A stretch of DNA of 64,000 nucleotides. Origin: Eopsaltria australis (taxonomy: Eukaryota > Chordata > Aves > Passeriformes > Petroicidae). The position numbers were made by a program, and so were the translations under genes. Numbering within the stretch: the first letter of the stretch is position 1; the number at the start of each line of letters is the position of its first letter. Below are positions 1 to 10,589 of this stretch, piece by piece. The stretch lies in NCBI GenBank assembly GCA_034509425.1, contig JAVTVJ010000296.1, positions 2,411,001 through 2,475,000 of the forward strand. The letters run 5' to 3'. The notes under the pieces were generated by a model. The model was not told where the DNA came from. It saw only the letters and a list, made by a program, of their open reading frames with translations, and ran no database searches.

Positions 1-216
1 TTCACAATCCTTGGAAAATAGATATACCTTTATCCCAGGCTCCTGTAATAACCGGCGCCTGCTTCCAGCAGCCAAAAAACCCCAACCCGCAGTAGGAGCC
101 GACTTGAGCTATTTAAATGTTTTATAAGTTGGCTTTTTTTTTTTTTTTTGGGTAATTGCAGAAACTTTTCCTAATCTGACATTTGTTAAAACCCCTTATT
201 AGAAATTATGCAGCCA

Positions 217-327
217 CAAAAAAAAAAAAAGAAAAGAAAAAGAAGGAGCGGGGGGGGGGGAGGAAGGAAGGAGTTGAGAGAGGGGAAAAAAAAAAAATAG
301 AATAAAATATAAAATAAAATAAAAATG
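217..327. repeat. Purine-rich low-complexity tract (A/G, then AAAAT repeats)
   Basis: A poly-A run, GAAAA repeats, a run of 11 G (250-260), GGAAGGAAGG and a second A run pass into AAAAT-type repeats. It is a simple-sequence island directly beside the CNE-like block to its right. Confidence 0.85.
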
Positions 328-850
328 AGCTGGCTTCACAATTACCAAGTCAGCCCATGCAGCCCTCTGCTATTGTACGAGTGGCATAAACCCCCCGGCG
401 GCCTATCAGCTCCCTGGCAGGCAGGGGGCTGCGCTATTCAAAGCGAGAGATACAAGCTGCAGGGCAAAAACCTGGCAGCTCCCATCTGACCCCCCAATCC
501 CCGGCTGGTGACAGCTCCAAGCTCCATGGCAAATTAGCCCTTCTCACATTACAATTGCAGGAGACAGATTCCATTAGCGGTATCTGAAATTGAGTGGAGA
601 GCTGCTCCGTTATCAGACTTGACTCATAAGTGCCGCTATTAATCAGAGCTATGATAGCATTTATATATTTCAAGCTATCTGCCGCCGCTGTGATATTCTG
701 CTACAAAGGGTTGATGGGACTTAGGGAAGGGAACAATGGAGCTTTCTGGGAAAAGCAGAGTAAATCAAGAAAGTCTGTGACTTCCGCACATTCTGAAGGG
801 ATTGCGGTTTACATAAATTTTCTCCCAATTGGAGATTGAGCTCTTCCTCA
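328..850. promoter_or_regulatory. Candidate conserved non-coding element, intron 3, block A
   Basis: About 500 bp of complex, non-repetitive sequence has the texture of vertebrate developmental CNEs: balanced composition, many homeodomain-core TAAT/ATTA sites, GATA cores (e.g. GATATTC near 692, TTATCAG near 611) and no transposon trace. No splice sites or coding signal were recognised. Conservation is inferred and not measured. Confidence 0.5.
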
Positions 851-1320
851 TCTTACACATGGGATTTAGTTGTCACTCAATGGTAACAGCTGTGAAAAGG
901 TGAAGCGGCCCACCGCTCAGAATATTGCCTCCGCTTTTAAAGCAATTAACCCATGAACAGGAGGATACCTGGTGATATCAAAGGGATTAAGCCAGGCAGT
1001 GCATTATTAACATTTCCTTGAACTAATTCTAACTCTGACTAGCTGTCAGAAAAGACTCTTCAGTCTTTAAAAAAAAAAAAAAAAAAAAAGAGTTTTTTTG
1101 CCCTGCTTTTTTCCCCCCCCCCTCCCACCCTTTTCAAAATGAAGCAGAGTTACTGCAGCCTCGTGCGCCTACTTTAGAGCCAAATGCAAATGAACAGATT
1201 TGGCAGCGTCTTCAAACAGACTGAACTCAGCGCCAGTTTATTCTGGGGACAAGTGGGAAAAAAATGAAAATAGATACGTGATCAATTAGCCAGAGGTCAC
1301 GGTAGATTTTCTAAAAGCAA
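850..1320. promoter_or_regulatory. Candidate conserved non-coding element, intron 3, block B
   Basis: Two complex stretches (about 855-1060 and 1140-1320) flank a poly-A/poly-C tract. The first contains GGATTA at 984-989, the recognition core of OTX/bicoid-class homeodomains, among several ATTA cores; the second contains an octamer-like ATGCAAAT at 1183-1190. No repeat family was recognised. Confidence 0.45.
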
Positions 1321-2440
1321 ACTAGTACCTGAGTACATTCCTTTCTTCTGTCCCTCCTAAAACTTTGTAACTACTTCTCACCAAGCACAGCTGCTTTCCA
1401 AATGCCCAAGAGGTTCCTGCTGTGCTACAACAGAGATAACCTGCGATAATCTGTAATCTGGAAAAATCCAAACACGCTCTGTAAGGAGATTCCTCCTTCC
1501 CCAAAGCCCAATTTCTTAATTTCCCATTCTGGTTGAGTGGGCACTGGCTCCTCTCTCATCCCTCCATCTTCCCTGAGTCGTGTCCACAAAAAAAAGGGGT
1601 CAAACTGTTCAGGGATGAATCCTGCTCTGCCAAATCCATGTACCCCAGGGATGTGGAGCATTCCCCCACTCATCAGGGGCAGCAGACAACTTTTCCCAGC
1701 ACCATTCAGTTTTAAGGGAGCATCAGCCATGAGGTCCCTTTGGGATGGGCATGAAGGTCACTGACCCTCCTGGTCCACCTTAGGGACCTTCCCATGAGAG
1801 CTCCAGGATACAGCCTAGGAGCCAGAAAGCTCAGTGCCATCAAGAGGGTCAAGTGCCACTTCCAAAACATCCCAGTGATTTCAAAATGATGGCATCATTT
1901 TGATAATTTCATTATCCAACACATGCCTAATTCTCCTTTTTTCTGGTGACGGGAGAAGAGCTGGCTCTGGGTTTTATATACACCCACAGTTTGTTGCTTG
2001 GAAGGTTTAGTGGGCAGGGGATACAAATATATCTATATAAAGTATTTAATATATTTAAAAATATGTATAATATATTAATCCAAAAGTTAATATGATACCC
2101 AGAACAGCAAACCAAAGAGACGTGAACTGCTTAATTTATTGCAACATCTTCCCCCTTTTCAAAACCCTGTGTCCAACTCAGCCAAAAGAAAGCTGGAAAA
2201 AACTTCCTACAAATACCTGGGCAATGCCACCATCTACTCTGCTGCTGCCCCTGCAATAAAACAGCTTTGTGTATTTAGAAACCCCAAAACAGCCAAACTA
2301 CAAAAGGTATACACTGAAAAAAAAAAAGCACTCAGAGCAGGGGAAAGCTTCCTATTACTTTTTGCAGCAGAGAACGCAAAGAATGCATCCCCTGTGCAGA
2401 AAATGACACTCTGGCAATCATATTATAAGAAGATAATTGG
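1320..2440. other. TMEM260: Intronic stretch with no clear element
   Basis: Mixed-composition DNA without splice-flanked coding sequence or recognisable repeats. An AT-rich, palindrome-like patch lies at 2026-2080. An open frame at 2139-2480 (113 codons) has no recognisable similarity and is probably chance. Confidence 0.6.
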
Positions 2441-2960
2441 TTTACTTTGTAAACTTGCTATGCTTTGCCTCCCACAGTAAAACAAATAAATAGTTGTTTA
2501 AGGAAACAATCCCACAGCCGCGCTCGCCGAGTCCTAAAAACATAATGCAGCTCCCCCCTCCTTCAAAGCAAAGATGAATTATTTGCCTCAGTTACAAGCA
2601 GTCCGAGAAAACTCTTTGTAAATGGCATTTTACGATAATTACAAGCAATTTATTAAGACTGTGCAGAGCGGGGTGGGGGGGAAAAATCCATACTTGAGAA
2701 GTAACTGAAAGGAGCAAATAGCTCGTTCAGAGATAGTCTGGATTACTGACAAAAGGGCTTTCTGCATCAATGTGCCTCGACATAATTTCGCTCCGAGAAG
2801 AACAATCCAGGCTTCAAAAAAATTAATGTAATTAAATGAATAATATCATATATTGTGATACAGTAAAATTAATAAACAGACGGGATGCGACGGCTGCTTC
2901 CTATCGACCCCAGCATCCCGCCAGCCATCACCTGGCAAAGGAGAAATCTGCTTGAGGAAT
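2440..2960. promoter_or_regulatory. Candidate conserved non-coding element, intron 3, block C
   Basis: AT-rich complex sequence with many TAAT/ATTA cores, GGATTA at 2740-2745 and TAATCC at 2972-2977 just beyond. The stretch around 2820-2880 is dense in AATTAAT-type palindromes. No transposon remnant is visible. Called by texture only. Confidence 0.5.
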
Positions 2961-3289
2961 GAATTCCACCCTAATCCCACACGTGCCACAACATCCCAAA
3001 CACCACGGAGGGAACCGCGACTCTTCTCCTTTAAGCAATAAAATCGTCCCGACCCGCCGAGGAATAAACTCCGGGAAATTACTCAAACAAAAAGAATCAA
3101 TGGGGAAATTAATTTTAAAAGAATTAAAAAAAAAAAAAGGAAAAAAGGGAGAGATTTACTGTATGGGGACGCTGAGAGGGAGGGAGGGAGGCACAGCAAA
3201 ACCCCGTGTGCAAGGGTAAACAGCAACCCTGCCCGGCTGGCGGGGGAGAAAAGAAAGGTTTTAGAGGTTAAGTTCAGGTCAGACGACAA

Positions 3290-3520
3290 ATGAAATTGTA
3301 ACAACCCAACTGACATTGTATAATGTCTTCTTCACTCGATCAATAGGGCAGCGTCAGCCCCATTTCCATAGAGATGGCTTCCTCCCCGCTGGAGGGTGGC
3401 TATTGTTTGAGCAGGCAGATTTGCCACTTGAACCGTGTTGCTCCCGAAGGATGTGTACTTCATCAATTATTTGTACTCCTAACATCTACATATTTTCATA
3501 TTAACATCCACGTTTCACCC
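3290..3520. promoter_or_regulatory. Candidate conserved non-coding element, intron 3, block D
   Basis: A compact complex block contains TTTCCATAGAGATGGC (3363-3378), which resembles an imperfect RFX X-box, and ATTGTTTGAG (3402-3411), which resembles a SOX site. No coding or repeat signal was recognised. Confidence 0.45.
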
Positions 3521-4480
3521 AGAGAGAGGAGCAGGTGCTGGTTTTTCCACTGGTACCTCGTAGGGGTGACCCCATCGGAAAATTTTATTTAAACACAAAA
3601 ATAAGGGGGGATTTGATAGACCCGTTTAGTCCCTTTGTGAGGACGGACAAGCCCGGTTTAAAACACACCACATCACCCTCAGACAGCTACAGCTTCAAGC
3701 AGACAGTGCCAGTGAACACTTTCTATATTTTTTTCTTTTAAAAGTAAATAAAATTTCTTCTTTTTTTTTTTTTGCCAAATGAATGTCCCAAAAAATAAAT
3801 CAATTTTTAAGGTGCCTGAAAGGAAAAATGTAATATTGTAATTTGGAAATAAAACTGACCTTACAATTATTTTCCAAAAAAAATTTAAAAATCAAAAAAA
3901 TCAATCGCTGGTAAGCTGAATAATTGATCCTGTCAGTATCTATGAAATAATTTCCTAATATTTTTTATCAGCTCTTGCACCCAGGTTTTCTGTTCCTTCA
4001 TGCAAATTTTAAATTTGACAGAAGCGCCGTCTTCCAAATCCAATTAAACAAAAACACTTCAGAAGTGCTAAAGTCATTTCCAAAATAATTCTCAATTTTA
4101 GCCTGTCATTTCTCTCCTGTATCCTTATTTCTCTGAAGGAATGATTGCATCATTTCCAAAGCACCCAAAGAAGTGTCACACTGCGGTTCAAACCAAAATC
4201 TGGGGAAGATCTTTCCCGTAACTGCAATAATGGGAATAACCATCATTAAAAAAGAAATCAGAACCCAACATTGAAAACCTTTAGCAACTCCTTGCAGGAG
4301 TTTTTAACAGAATGAAGTTGTGCTCTGATGCTGTGCACGGGAGGGCAGCGCCACTTCCAGCTTCCCAAACAGGCTGTGAAATACAGGATATTAAATTAAA
4401 TAACGCCGACTTAATTACATGTATTACCCACCAGTGAAAGCAATCACTTTAAATGCCTACAGAAATATTTAGAACTACTC
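3520..4480. promoter_or_regulatory. AT-rich candidate regulatory stretch, intron 3, block E
   Basis: About 950 bp of AT-rich, largely unique sequence with many AATT and TAAT cores, a T run at 3759-3773 and no recognisable transposon. The best CNE-like portion is about 3900-4480. There are no plausible TMEM260 exons. Confidence 0.4.
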
Positions 4481-5553
4481 AAGCAATTCCAGTAGGTGTG
4501 CTTTGGAGCTGATGCTACATGCAAGGTGATGAGTGAAAAAGCAACTCCTCTTCAGCAGAGGAAGATGGACCCTGTGGAACAAAGTTTAAGTGAGCTCAGG
4601 GCTCTCAGGCTGTGCAGAATCTGCCCCCCTACCACCTCCCCGTTTATTCCTGCTTTTATTTCTAGGTTGCTTTCACTCCCTGGGAAGATTTCCCTGAGGG
4701 ATGGCTCTGGAAACGGGTGGGAGAAAAGGGCTTTTTGTCAAAATAATCCCGGTGGGGAAGCGCCCCCGTCTCATCCCGAAGCGCCCCGATACCACTCGCA
4801 GCCTCAAAACGTGCCCTATTTTCCCTGCAAAAGAACATCAGAAATTTTGTTTATACGGGTTGCCATAATCCTCTCAAATATGGGTCAGGCTGAGGTTAAG
4901 AGCAGCCAGAACTTGCACATCAAAGACGAGCAGGGCGAACAAAAACCCCCCGCGACCACGTGCGCATCCCGATTGTTCCCCGTCCTGCCAAGGTTAGAGG
5001 TCCGGAGAGGAGGCTCCGGACATCCCCCCCAGACCAGAGCTGCTCCAGGGAAAAGCAGGGATGCTCTCCCTGCTCCTCGGGTACCACGGGCAGGCAACTG
5101 CCCATCCGCCTCCGCCGGGAGCTGCAATTAAACCAAGTTCACGGTTTCCCGATAGGTGAAGCTCATCCTGTTAATTTAAACAGACCATCTGCATCTTTCG
5201 AGAACGACAAACTTCATTAGTTCTGGTTAGTTAAACCGAGCGGTGATTTGTGATAATGAGCCCGAACAACCTGTCACGGCTGGGCAAGGGAAAGGGCGCA
5301 CTTTTTATTATTGCTATTATTATTATTTAACAGAAAAGAAAAAGGGGGGGGGGGAAATAAAAGAGGGGGGAGGCTTTTGTGCGGGGAAAGAAGGTCAAAT
5401 TCAGATTAAGTTGCTGTTAGGTTAATCAGAGGAACTAATTAGGGAAGGGGGGGGAAATGCCGGTCCGAAGGCCGGCAGGGAGCAGAGGGAGCCCTCGGGA
5501 ACATCAGGGAAGCACCACAAAGCCAAGGAAAAAGCACTCCCGAGGACTTTTAC
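4480..5553. other. TMEM260: GC-rich end of intron 3 with purine tract
   Basis: Composition shifts to GC-rich toward exon 3. An ATTATT-rich patch (5307-5328) is followed by an A/G/poly-G tract (5332-5375) and another G run (5444-5454). A 211-codon open frame on the plus strand (4496-5131) is explained by the scarcity of stops in GC-rich DNA and shows no recognisable domain. Confidence 0.6.
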
Positions 5554-5702
5554 CTGAAAACCGTGCAAAAAAGCAAAGAAGCGGCAGCTGCTCCCACCAA
5601 GCCGCAGAGGAGATTGACTCGGAAGGCGGGGGAGCCGCCGGGCAGCCCCGTGGCCACTTTGGCCAGCAGCGTGAACAGGGGGTAGCCGGGAGGGTGGGCG
5701 AC
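5554..5702 (-). CDS. TMEM260: TMEM260 coding exon 3
   Basis: The 149 nt encode 49 codons plus two bases: [20 protein letters not shown], then [20 protein letters not shown], then ASLLFCTVF and AG of an Arg codon. Human TMEM260 has [20 protein letters not shown] and [20 protein letters not shown] here, so identity is high. The HPPGYPL block is a hallmark of DUF2723 proteins, and the Ala/Leu-rich end is a membrane segment. The acceptor is preceded by a pyrimidine-rich stretch ending CTCTGTCCGTAG (5703-5714). The donor is CAG|GTAAAA at 5553-5548. The exon is GC-rich and follows exon 2 in phase 0. The next exon (expected to continue LSGSSAGG-like and FSFSRLTWQW-like) was not found to the left. 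Confidence 0.95.
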
Positions 5703-5820
5703 CTACGGACAGAGAGACACGGGGTTGGGAAGGGGGAGAGGCTGGGGATGGGAGTGGGGCAGCCCCGAGCGGCTCCACTCCCTGAGCCACCCTTGGTACC
5801 CACCCCAACCCCCAGAACCC

Positions 5821-5920
5821 ATCCCAAACCTCTGTCCACATCCCAAACCTCGGTACCCATCCCAAACCTCGGTATCCATCCCAAACCTCTGTCCACATCC
5901 CAAACCTCGGTGCCCATCCC
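5821..5920. repeat. 19-bp minisatellite in intron 2, about 5.3 copies
   Basis: The unit ATCCCAAACCTCNGTNNCC repeats at exact 19-bp spacing (starts at 5821, 5840, 5859, 5878, 5897, then a partial at 5916). Copies differ only at three or four positions. Related but diverged units extend left to about 5795. Since 19 is not a multiple of 3, the peptide repeat seen in translation is a by-product. Confidence 0.93.
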
Positions 5921-6077
5921 AGCCCAGCAAAGATTTTTCCCTCAGTGGGATCTGGCTCCACGCCTCGCCCATAATAATGAGGCAGTGAGGAAAAGGAGGT
6001 GCCACGTTTCATTAGCGTGCCTTAAAGGGCTCCTTGTTTGGGTTCACAGTATATTAGGGTCATTCAAAAGGCTGTTG

Positions 6078-6153
6078 TTTTTTTTTTCTTTCTTTCTTTC
6101 TTTTTTTTTTTCTTTCTTTTTTTTTTCTTTTTTTTTTTTTTTTTAAAAAAAAA
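6078..6153. repeat. T/TTTC tract ending in A run, intron 2
   Basis: A run of T, CTTT repeats and T is followed by nine A. In the sense of TMEM260 it is an A/G-rich tract, so it is not the exon 3 polypyrimidine tract. Confidence 0.9.
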
Positions 6154-6154
6154 G

Positions 6155-6565
6155 CAGCTTCTCAACTATTTTATTGGTTAGCAAGTTGAAAGACCACACT
6201 GCTATCGGATTACCACCGCGCTGACAGTCCTAAGGTCTTGCCTAAAGGGATCATGCACCATAATAAAGTTTATTAAATAATAAAACTTATTAAAATTGTT
6301 AACCCGATTTATTTTATTCTCCCCAGCTTATACAAAATTTGGGTTGATAATAAGCCAGCTACTGTATATACAGTAAAGCCTTTGCTTTATAATTTAGTTT
6401 AATTGGATTTAAAACTTGAAGTAAATTGTCGCGTGCTGTACTTATAAGTTAGTAAAAACTGTGGTTTGAAAATAAATTAATCTACTTTACTCCATGCTTA
6501 ATTAAACTTCCTTAATTCCTAAAACTGTTAATGAGAGCATTGATTAAACAATAAAACTAATACTT
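6155..6565. promoter_or_regulatory. Candidate CNE abutting TMEM260 exon 2
   Basis: A very AT-rich, non-repetitive block is full of AATTTA/TTAATT homeodomain-like cores (for example 6390-6560), with no transposon trace. It runs up to the exon 2 donor. Regulatory function is inferred only from texture. Confidence 0.45.
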
Positions 6566-6567
6566 AC

Positions 6568-6599
6568 TCCAAGCTCATATGCGGCTGTGATCAGCTCCC
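6568..6599 (-). CDS. TMEM260: TMEM260 coding exon 2 (32-nt micro-exon)
   Basis: This tiny exon reads GG GAG CTG ATC ACA GCC GCA TAT GAG CTT GGA, giving (G)ELITAAYELG. Human TMEM260 has GELITAAHELG at this point. The acceptor is TTTTTTCACAG|GGGAGC and the donor is GGA|GTAAGT, both close to consensus. It enters in phase 1 from exon 1 and leaves in phase 0. It carries the Glu of the GGD-x-GE motif in the first luminal loop, where GT-C enzymes keep their catalytic acidic residues. It is too short for ORF-based detection and was found by looking for the expected peptide and splice sites. It lies about 4.7 kb from exon 1 and 865 bp from exon 3. Confidence 0.88.
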
Positions 6600-7600
6600 C
6601 TGTGAAAAAATAATGTAAAACCAATAATTACTATTAGGAAATGACACTCCTCCAAAGTTTTCAAAATCCAAATGCTTGCATTGGGGTTTTGCATTAATTT
6701 GACTGGATAAAACTGTAAATCTGTGGAGATTTAACAGCATGAAATTTTCTAAGAATATTTTCTCCCTCTGATGTCACTGCACAAAATATCTTTTGTATGT
6801 TTTCGTGAGACTTTTATGAACAGATAAGTGAAAATATAGGTAGGCTCGGGCAAAGAATGGCCTGAGACACTCAAAATGCAGACGTTTGTGTGTGTGTATT
6901 TTTAATTTAAAACCATCTGACTCAATAACTTCCAAGCACTACAGTTTGCAATGCTTAAGCTGCATTGTCTGCTCAACAACCCAGTTGTTTCTCATCAAAA
7001 AAAAGGAAAAAAAAAAACAACACAAAACCAGAGCTTTACCGTTTTTAAAGAGGAAAAATATAATCACTGATTGTGCAAATCTGCATCCATTTATCTGGGA
7101 ATGCTGCTCGCCCTCGATGCTGAAGCAATTCTGCTTCACAAGTAACTCTTTTACCTGCCAGTGGATGCTGCACCCAGCTCCCATTAGAAACACCATTTAG
7201 ATTTTGCATTTTGTTTGTATTTTATGCCAGGACAAATAAGTGCCACAAAAACACCCACATTAGCAGAATATTTGGCATTTTTAGAGTATTTGATGCTGAA
7301 GCATTTTGCAGCAAACACTCCTGAACAACACACACTGAATATATTCAATAGGCGCAGCACATTCAGGGACGAACAAAATTAAAAATTACTGCTGGTTTTC
7401 CTTCTTTCCCTCAAATTTCATAATCCAATTTCACTGGTCCTGCTAATTTTGCAAGTGCCAAGGTCGTGGCAGCTTTGTTAGATGGGAAAGACCCAAATGA
7501 AGGGCACTGGTGGCTTTAAATGCTAAATTAGCAATATTTTAAATTTCTGTACAATCATATCCTCACCACACCACGCAAAGGAGGGGGGGTGTACAAATGG
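6600..7600. promoter_or_regulatory. AT-rich CNE-like stretch at the exon-2 end of intron 1
   Basis: Unique, AT-rich sequence continues the texture found on the other side of exon 2. It includes short A runs near 6998-7018. No splice-bounded coding sequence or transposon was recognised. Confidence 0.35.
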
Positions 7601-8605
7601 CACCTTTAAATCCTGACACCACCAGGAAATGCTGCATTTTCAAAGGGCAAGTCAGCCCATGGCAACTGCTGCAGAATTAGAGCTGTGGCCTGGCAGTGAC
7701 TGGGGCCAAACCTGCCACTTCCTGCACCAAAATCCCCCAGACGTGGCGTTTCCTGCACTTGTAAACACTGGAAATTTTTATTTTAGGAAAATTCCACCCT
7801 GCTACAAGAGAGCCCCCAAAATGCAGATGTGATGAGAAAACAACACATCCCAGTTCTGAGCCCTTCAGTGTTCAGCAGCTCCAACATTTCCAGGGCACGG
7901 CGATGCTGGGAAGGGCTAAATCCTCCTGCATGCAGTAAAATATGATGATAATAAAGGAAACCCTAAATTTGGCACTGTGGGGGTACCCCAGTGTGCAGCA
8001 GCTGGTGATGCCCATCACCCACCACATCCCAGGGATGCTGCTCCCAAGCCAGCCATGGATTCACCTCCACTGAAGTCCTTCTGGGAAACAGCAATGCATT
8101 TAAAACAGTAAAAATTTCAGTTCATTCACATTGCTGTGACATTCATATCAAGGGCAAGAATAACTCTGAAGAAATAAAGCACAAATCAACCAGGAAGCAG
8201 CAAAAATAATACAAATAAAACACCAGTGGAAGCCATGGCCAAGCTTTGAAAGACAACAGCACAACTTTGTCTTGTAAGAATTAAGAAAAAAATACCAAAG
8301 AGACCTGCAAAAAATAAGCTCCCAGGCTGCAGGCCTGTTGAATTCCAGTGGGAAAATCAAAATAAGTACATAACACCCACCACTTTGGATAAGGTTAATT
8401 CTCCATCTCCCACTCACACTCCTGAGCATCCCTTACAGCCTCCATGGGCTGGAGGAGCGAGGAGCACTAATATTAAATAACAAAACACATAGAGGAAGAA
8501 CTACAGCACCCACAAACTTGGTTTCAGTGTCTTTCTTGTGAGACAGAATGACCTGTGGCATCTTCAGACACTGGCTCAAACTGAAGAGTTTATTCCCTCC
8601 ACCTC

Positions 8606-8675
8606 CATAGAGCCAGGAGTTGGACTTGATGACCCTTGTGGGTCCCTTTTAACTCAGAATATTCTGTGATTCCTG
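8606..8675 (+). mobile_element. CR1 LINE 3' tail fragment
   Basis: GGAGTTGGACTTGATGACCC, followed by TTGTGGGTCCCTTTTAACTC and AGAATATTCTGTGATTC, is the 3' end of the CR1 subtype with the CAACTCAGGATATTC-type terminus. Only about 70 bp remain. It is the only CR1 seen within the TMEM260 part of the window and resembles the end of the copy at 27461-27694. Confidence 0.8.
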
Positions 8676-8679
8676 ATGT

Positions 8680-10585
8680 AAACAAGTTTCTGACTGACTC
8701 CCCCATAAAGGTGTTCAGGGAACAGGCCCAATGCTGCCTGAACTCTGGTTTATCCCAGCAAGTTTGGGAGCTGATGTTTGAAACATCACAGGGAACATTT
8801 GGTTGGTTTCTTCTTTTATTTTTCTTTTAACTTTATTTGATCCCTTTTTAAGCTGTTTTAACATTTGTGGATGTTTCTGAATTATAATTCCTTCTCCCCC
8901 TATTATTCTCTCATTCATTTCTTTATTCTAACACTAAGCAACACCAGCAAGCTGCCAGTGGAAATACCCACTGCCTTTGACATTTTGGGATTACTGCAAA
9001 CTTTGGGGAACAATTAAAAACAGAGATAGCTTAAAAAATAAAATAAAATACGAGTCTCCCTGCCTGGAAGCAGATACAGCAAATCCTTAAGCAGCTCTTT
9101 ACTCACACAAGCAGCCTCAGTGCTTTGGGTGGCACAAGTTTGAGCTCTGTGCTCAGGCACAGGCAAATTAAACACCTCGAGCAGGGCCATGAACAGAGAT
9201 TCCAGGGACTCCAGCTGCAGCATTCCATGAGAAACTAGGGGAATAATGCCCAAAAAAGTCCTGACACTGTGATGTGACACAGTGCTGGCTGGGACAGGCA
9301 CAGGGGGACAGCAGGGAAGAGCCTGTGCCTGCTCAGTGCCAGTGAACACATGGAAGCCAGGCAGCAGGTTTAGAAGAAAACTCAAAACAATAAATAAATG
9401 AAGAGAGACGAGGAGTGAATTCACCAGGCTGGTGAGGGGACATTGTCCTGAGAGATCTCCTCTAGCACCACAATAACCTATGGAAAGTGGGGTGAGCCCA
9501 TGTGCTGTCTGGCTGCTCGCTCTGTCTGCTGGGATAATCCACACCAAACAAGAAATGAATCCCAGCATTCATCCATCACATCACAGGAGAACCTGCATCC
9601 CTCTCTGCAACGGTTATTTGCATCCCAGAGGGAAAATCCAGGCTCAAGCACAATAAAAAACCAGGTTCCTGAGGCTTTGTGCAGCATGAGAGCACAGGGT
9701 GCTTTCCACAGTCAAAAAAAAGGTAAAAATTACAATAAAAGACAAAATTATGACAACTATAAATACATCAATCATCACATATTAACTGATACACCCAGAA
9801 GGAGCAAACCCAGCCCTTTTAGCAACTTGGGAGCAGAAGCAAAACCCATCAGGATGCACAGAGCCAGCCTGACCAGTGTCTGTCTCTCTCCACACATCCT
9901 GAGCCTGTAAAATACACAAGTCCATTAAAATGCCATTATTTACAAGGAATTTCAGGCACAGCTTGAACTTGAAACCAGTAATAGCCAGGAGTTACACAGA
10001 TCCACTGAACACTCTTTTGGGATGATAAAGTATCCTGGACACTTCTTCCACGGAAAAAAAATTATCAACACATTCCTAAGGAAATCCAAGCCCTTCTATC
10101 CCCAAAACCACACATGCGAAACCAAAGTATTTTTTAAGCAAGACCAGGTTAAACCAGTAAAAAAAAAAAAACCAGGAGAACTCTGTGCCACCTGTGGGAT
10201 CAGCAGCGCCAAACACAAAAATTCCACCAGTCTGACACTGGCAGGAAGCTGCACTTCCAGACAGAAGATTCCAAATCCAAATTCCAAAGATTTTCCTGCA
10301 GCACAGGCCAGGGAAAGTGACAACCCAAGCAGTGACAGCACATGTGGAAGGATGGCACATCTGTCTCCCAGAACCACCAGCTGTCCCCAGGGCCCCTGGA
10401 TAAATCCCTCACTGAAAGGCTCAAATACAGGCAAACTATTATGGGGTGGCCCGAGGACACCAGTCCCAGGGGGGACCTTGCTGTGCTGACCCCACTGGGC
10501 AGTGGCCCTGGCCCCATGCAGGGCATCCCTCTGCACCCAGCTGCGGGGCAAGTGCTGCTATGGGGAACTTTAAACACACCAACCC
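8680..10585. other. TMEM260: Intron 1 interior, nothing recognised
   Basis: Ordinary unique sequence without repeats of known family, RNA genes or splice-bounded coding sequence. An A run lies at 10160-10171. Confidence 0.6.
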
Positions 10586-10589
10586 CAGT

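Larger units (their letters stand above)
1..5553 (-). other. TMEM260: Intron 3 of TMEM260 (5' part, runs off left edge)
   Basis: No TMEM260 exon 4 was recognised on the minus strand here, so the whole segment is taken as intronic. It is AT-rich, with no CR1 fragment that I can see in 5.5 kb, against roughly one per 2 kb on the right of the window. It holds several CNE-like blocks, listed separately, and short homopolymer tracts at 133-150 (T), 1069-1089 (21 A) and 3759-3773 (T). The stretch 4496-5340 turns GC-rich without recognisable coding content. Confidence 0.75.
5703..6567 (-). other. TMEM260: Intron 2 of TMEM260
   Basis: This 865-bp intron lies between consensus GT and AG ends. Its exon-3-proximal part contains a 19-bp tandem repeat, its middle an oligo-T/C tract, and its exon-2-proximal part (about 6155-6560) an AT-rich complex stretch with the look of a CNE. 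Confidence 0.85.

Noticed and set aside
2139..2480. 113-codon plus-strand frame in intron 3
   Set aside because: No recognisable similarity, no splice or retrocopy signs.
4496..5131. 211-codon plus-strand frame
   Set aside because: No recognisable domain, no splice context, lies inside TMEM260 intron 3 in GC-rich DNA, and overlaps other frames.
1..5553. Search for TMEM260 exon 4 (expected FSFSRLTWQW-like and AAEVFSLNNLF-like peptide)
   Set aside because: No matching minus-strand translation with splice sites was found, so exon 4 is taken to lie beyond the left edge.
5422..6146. Long frames on both strands with IPNL/HPKP and GLGW/RFGM repeats
   Set aside because: They read the 19-bp minisatellite and exon 3 in wrong frames. 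The real exon 3 frame is the one giving VAHPPGYPL.
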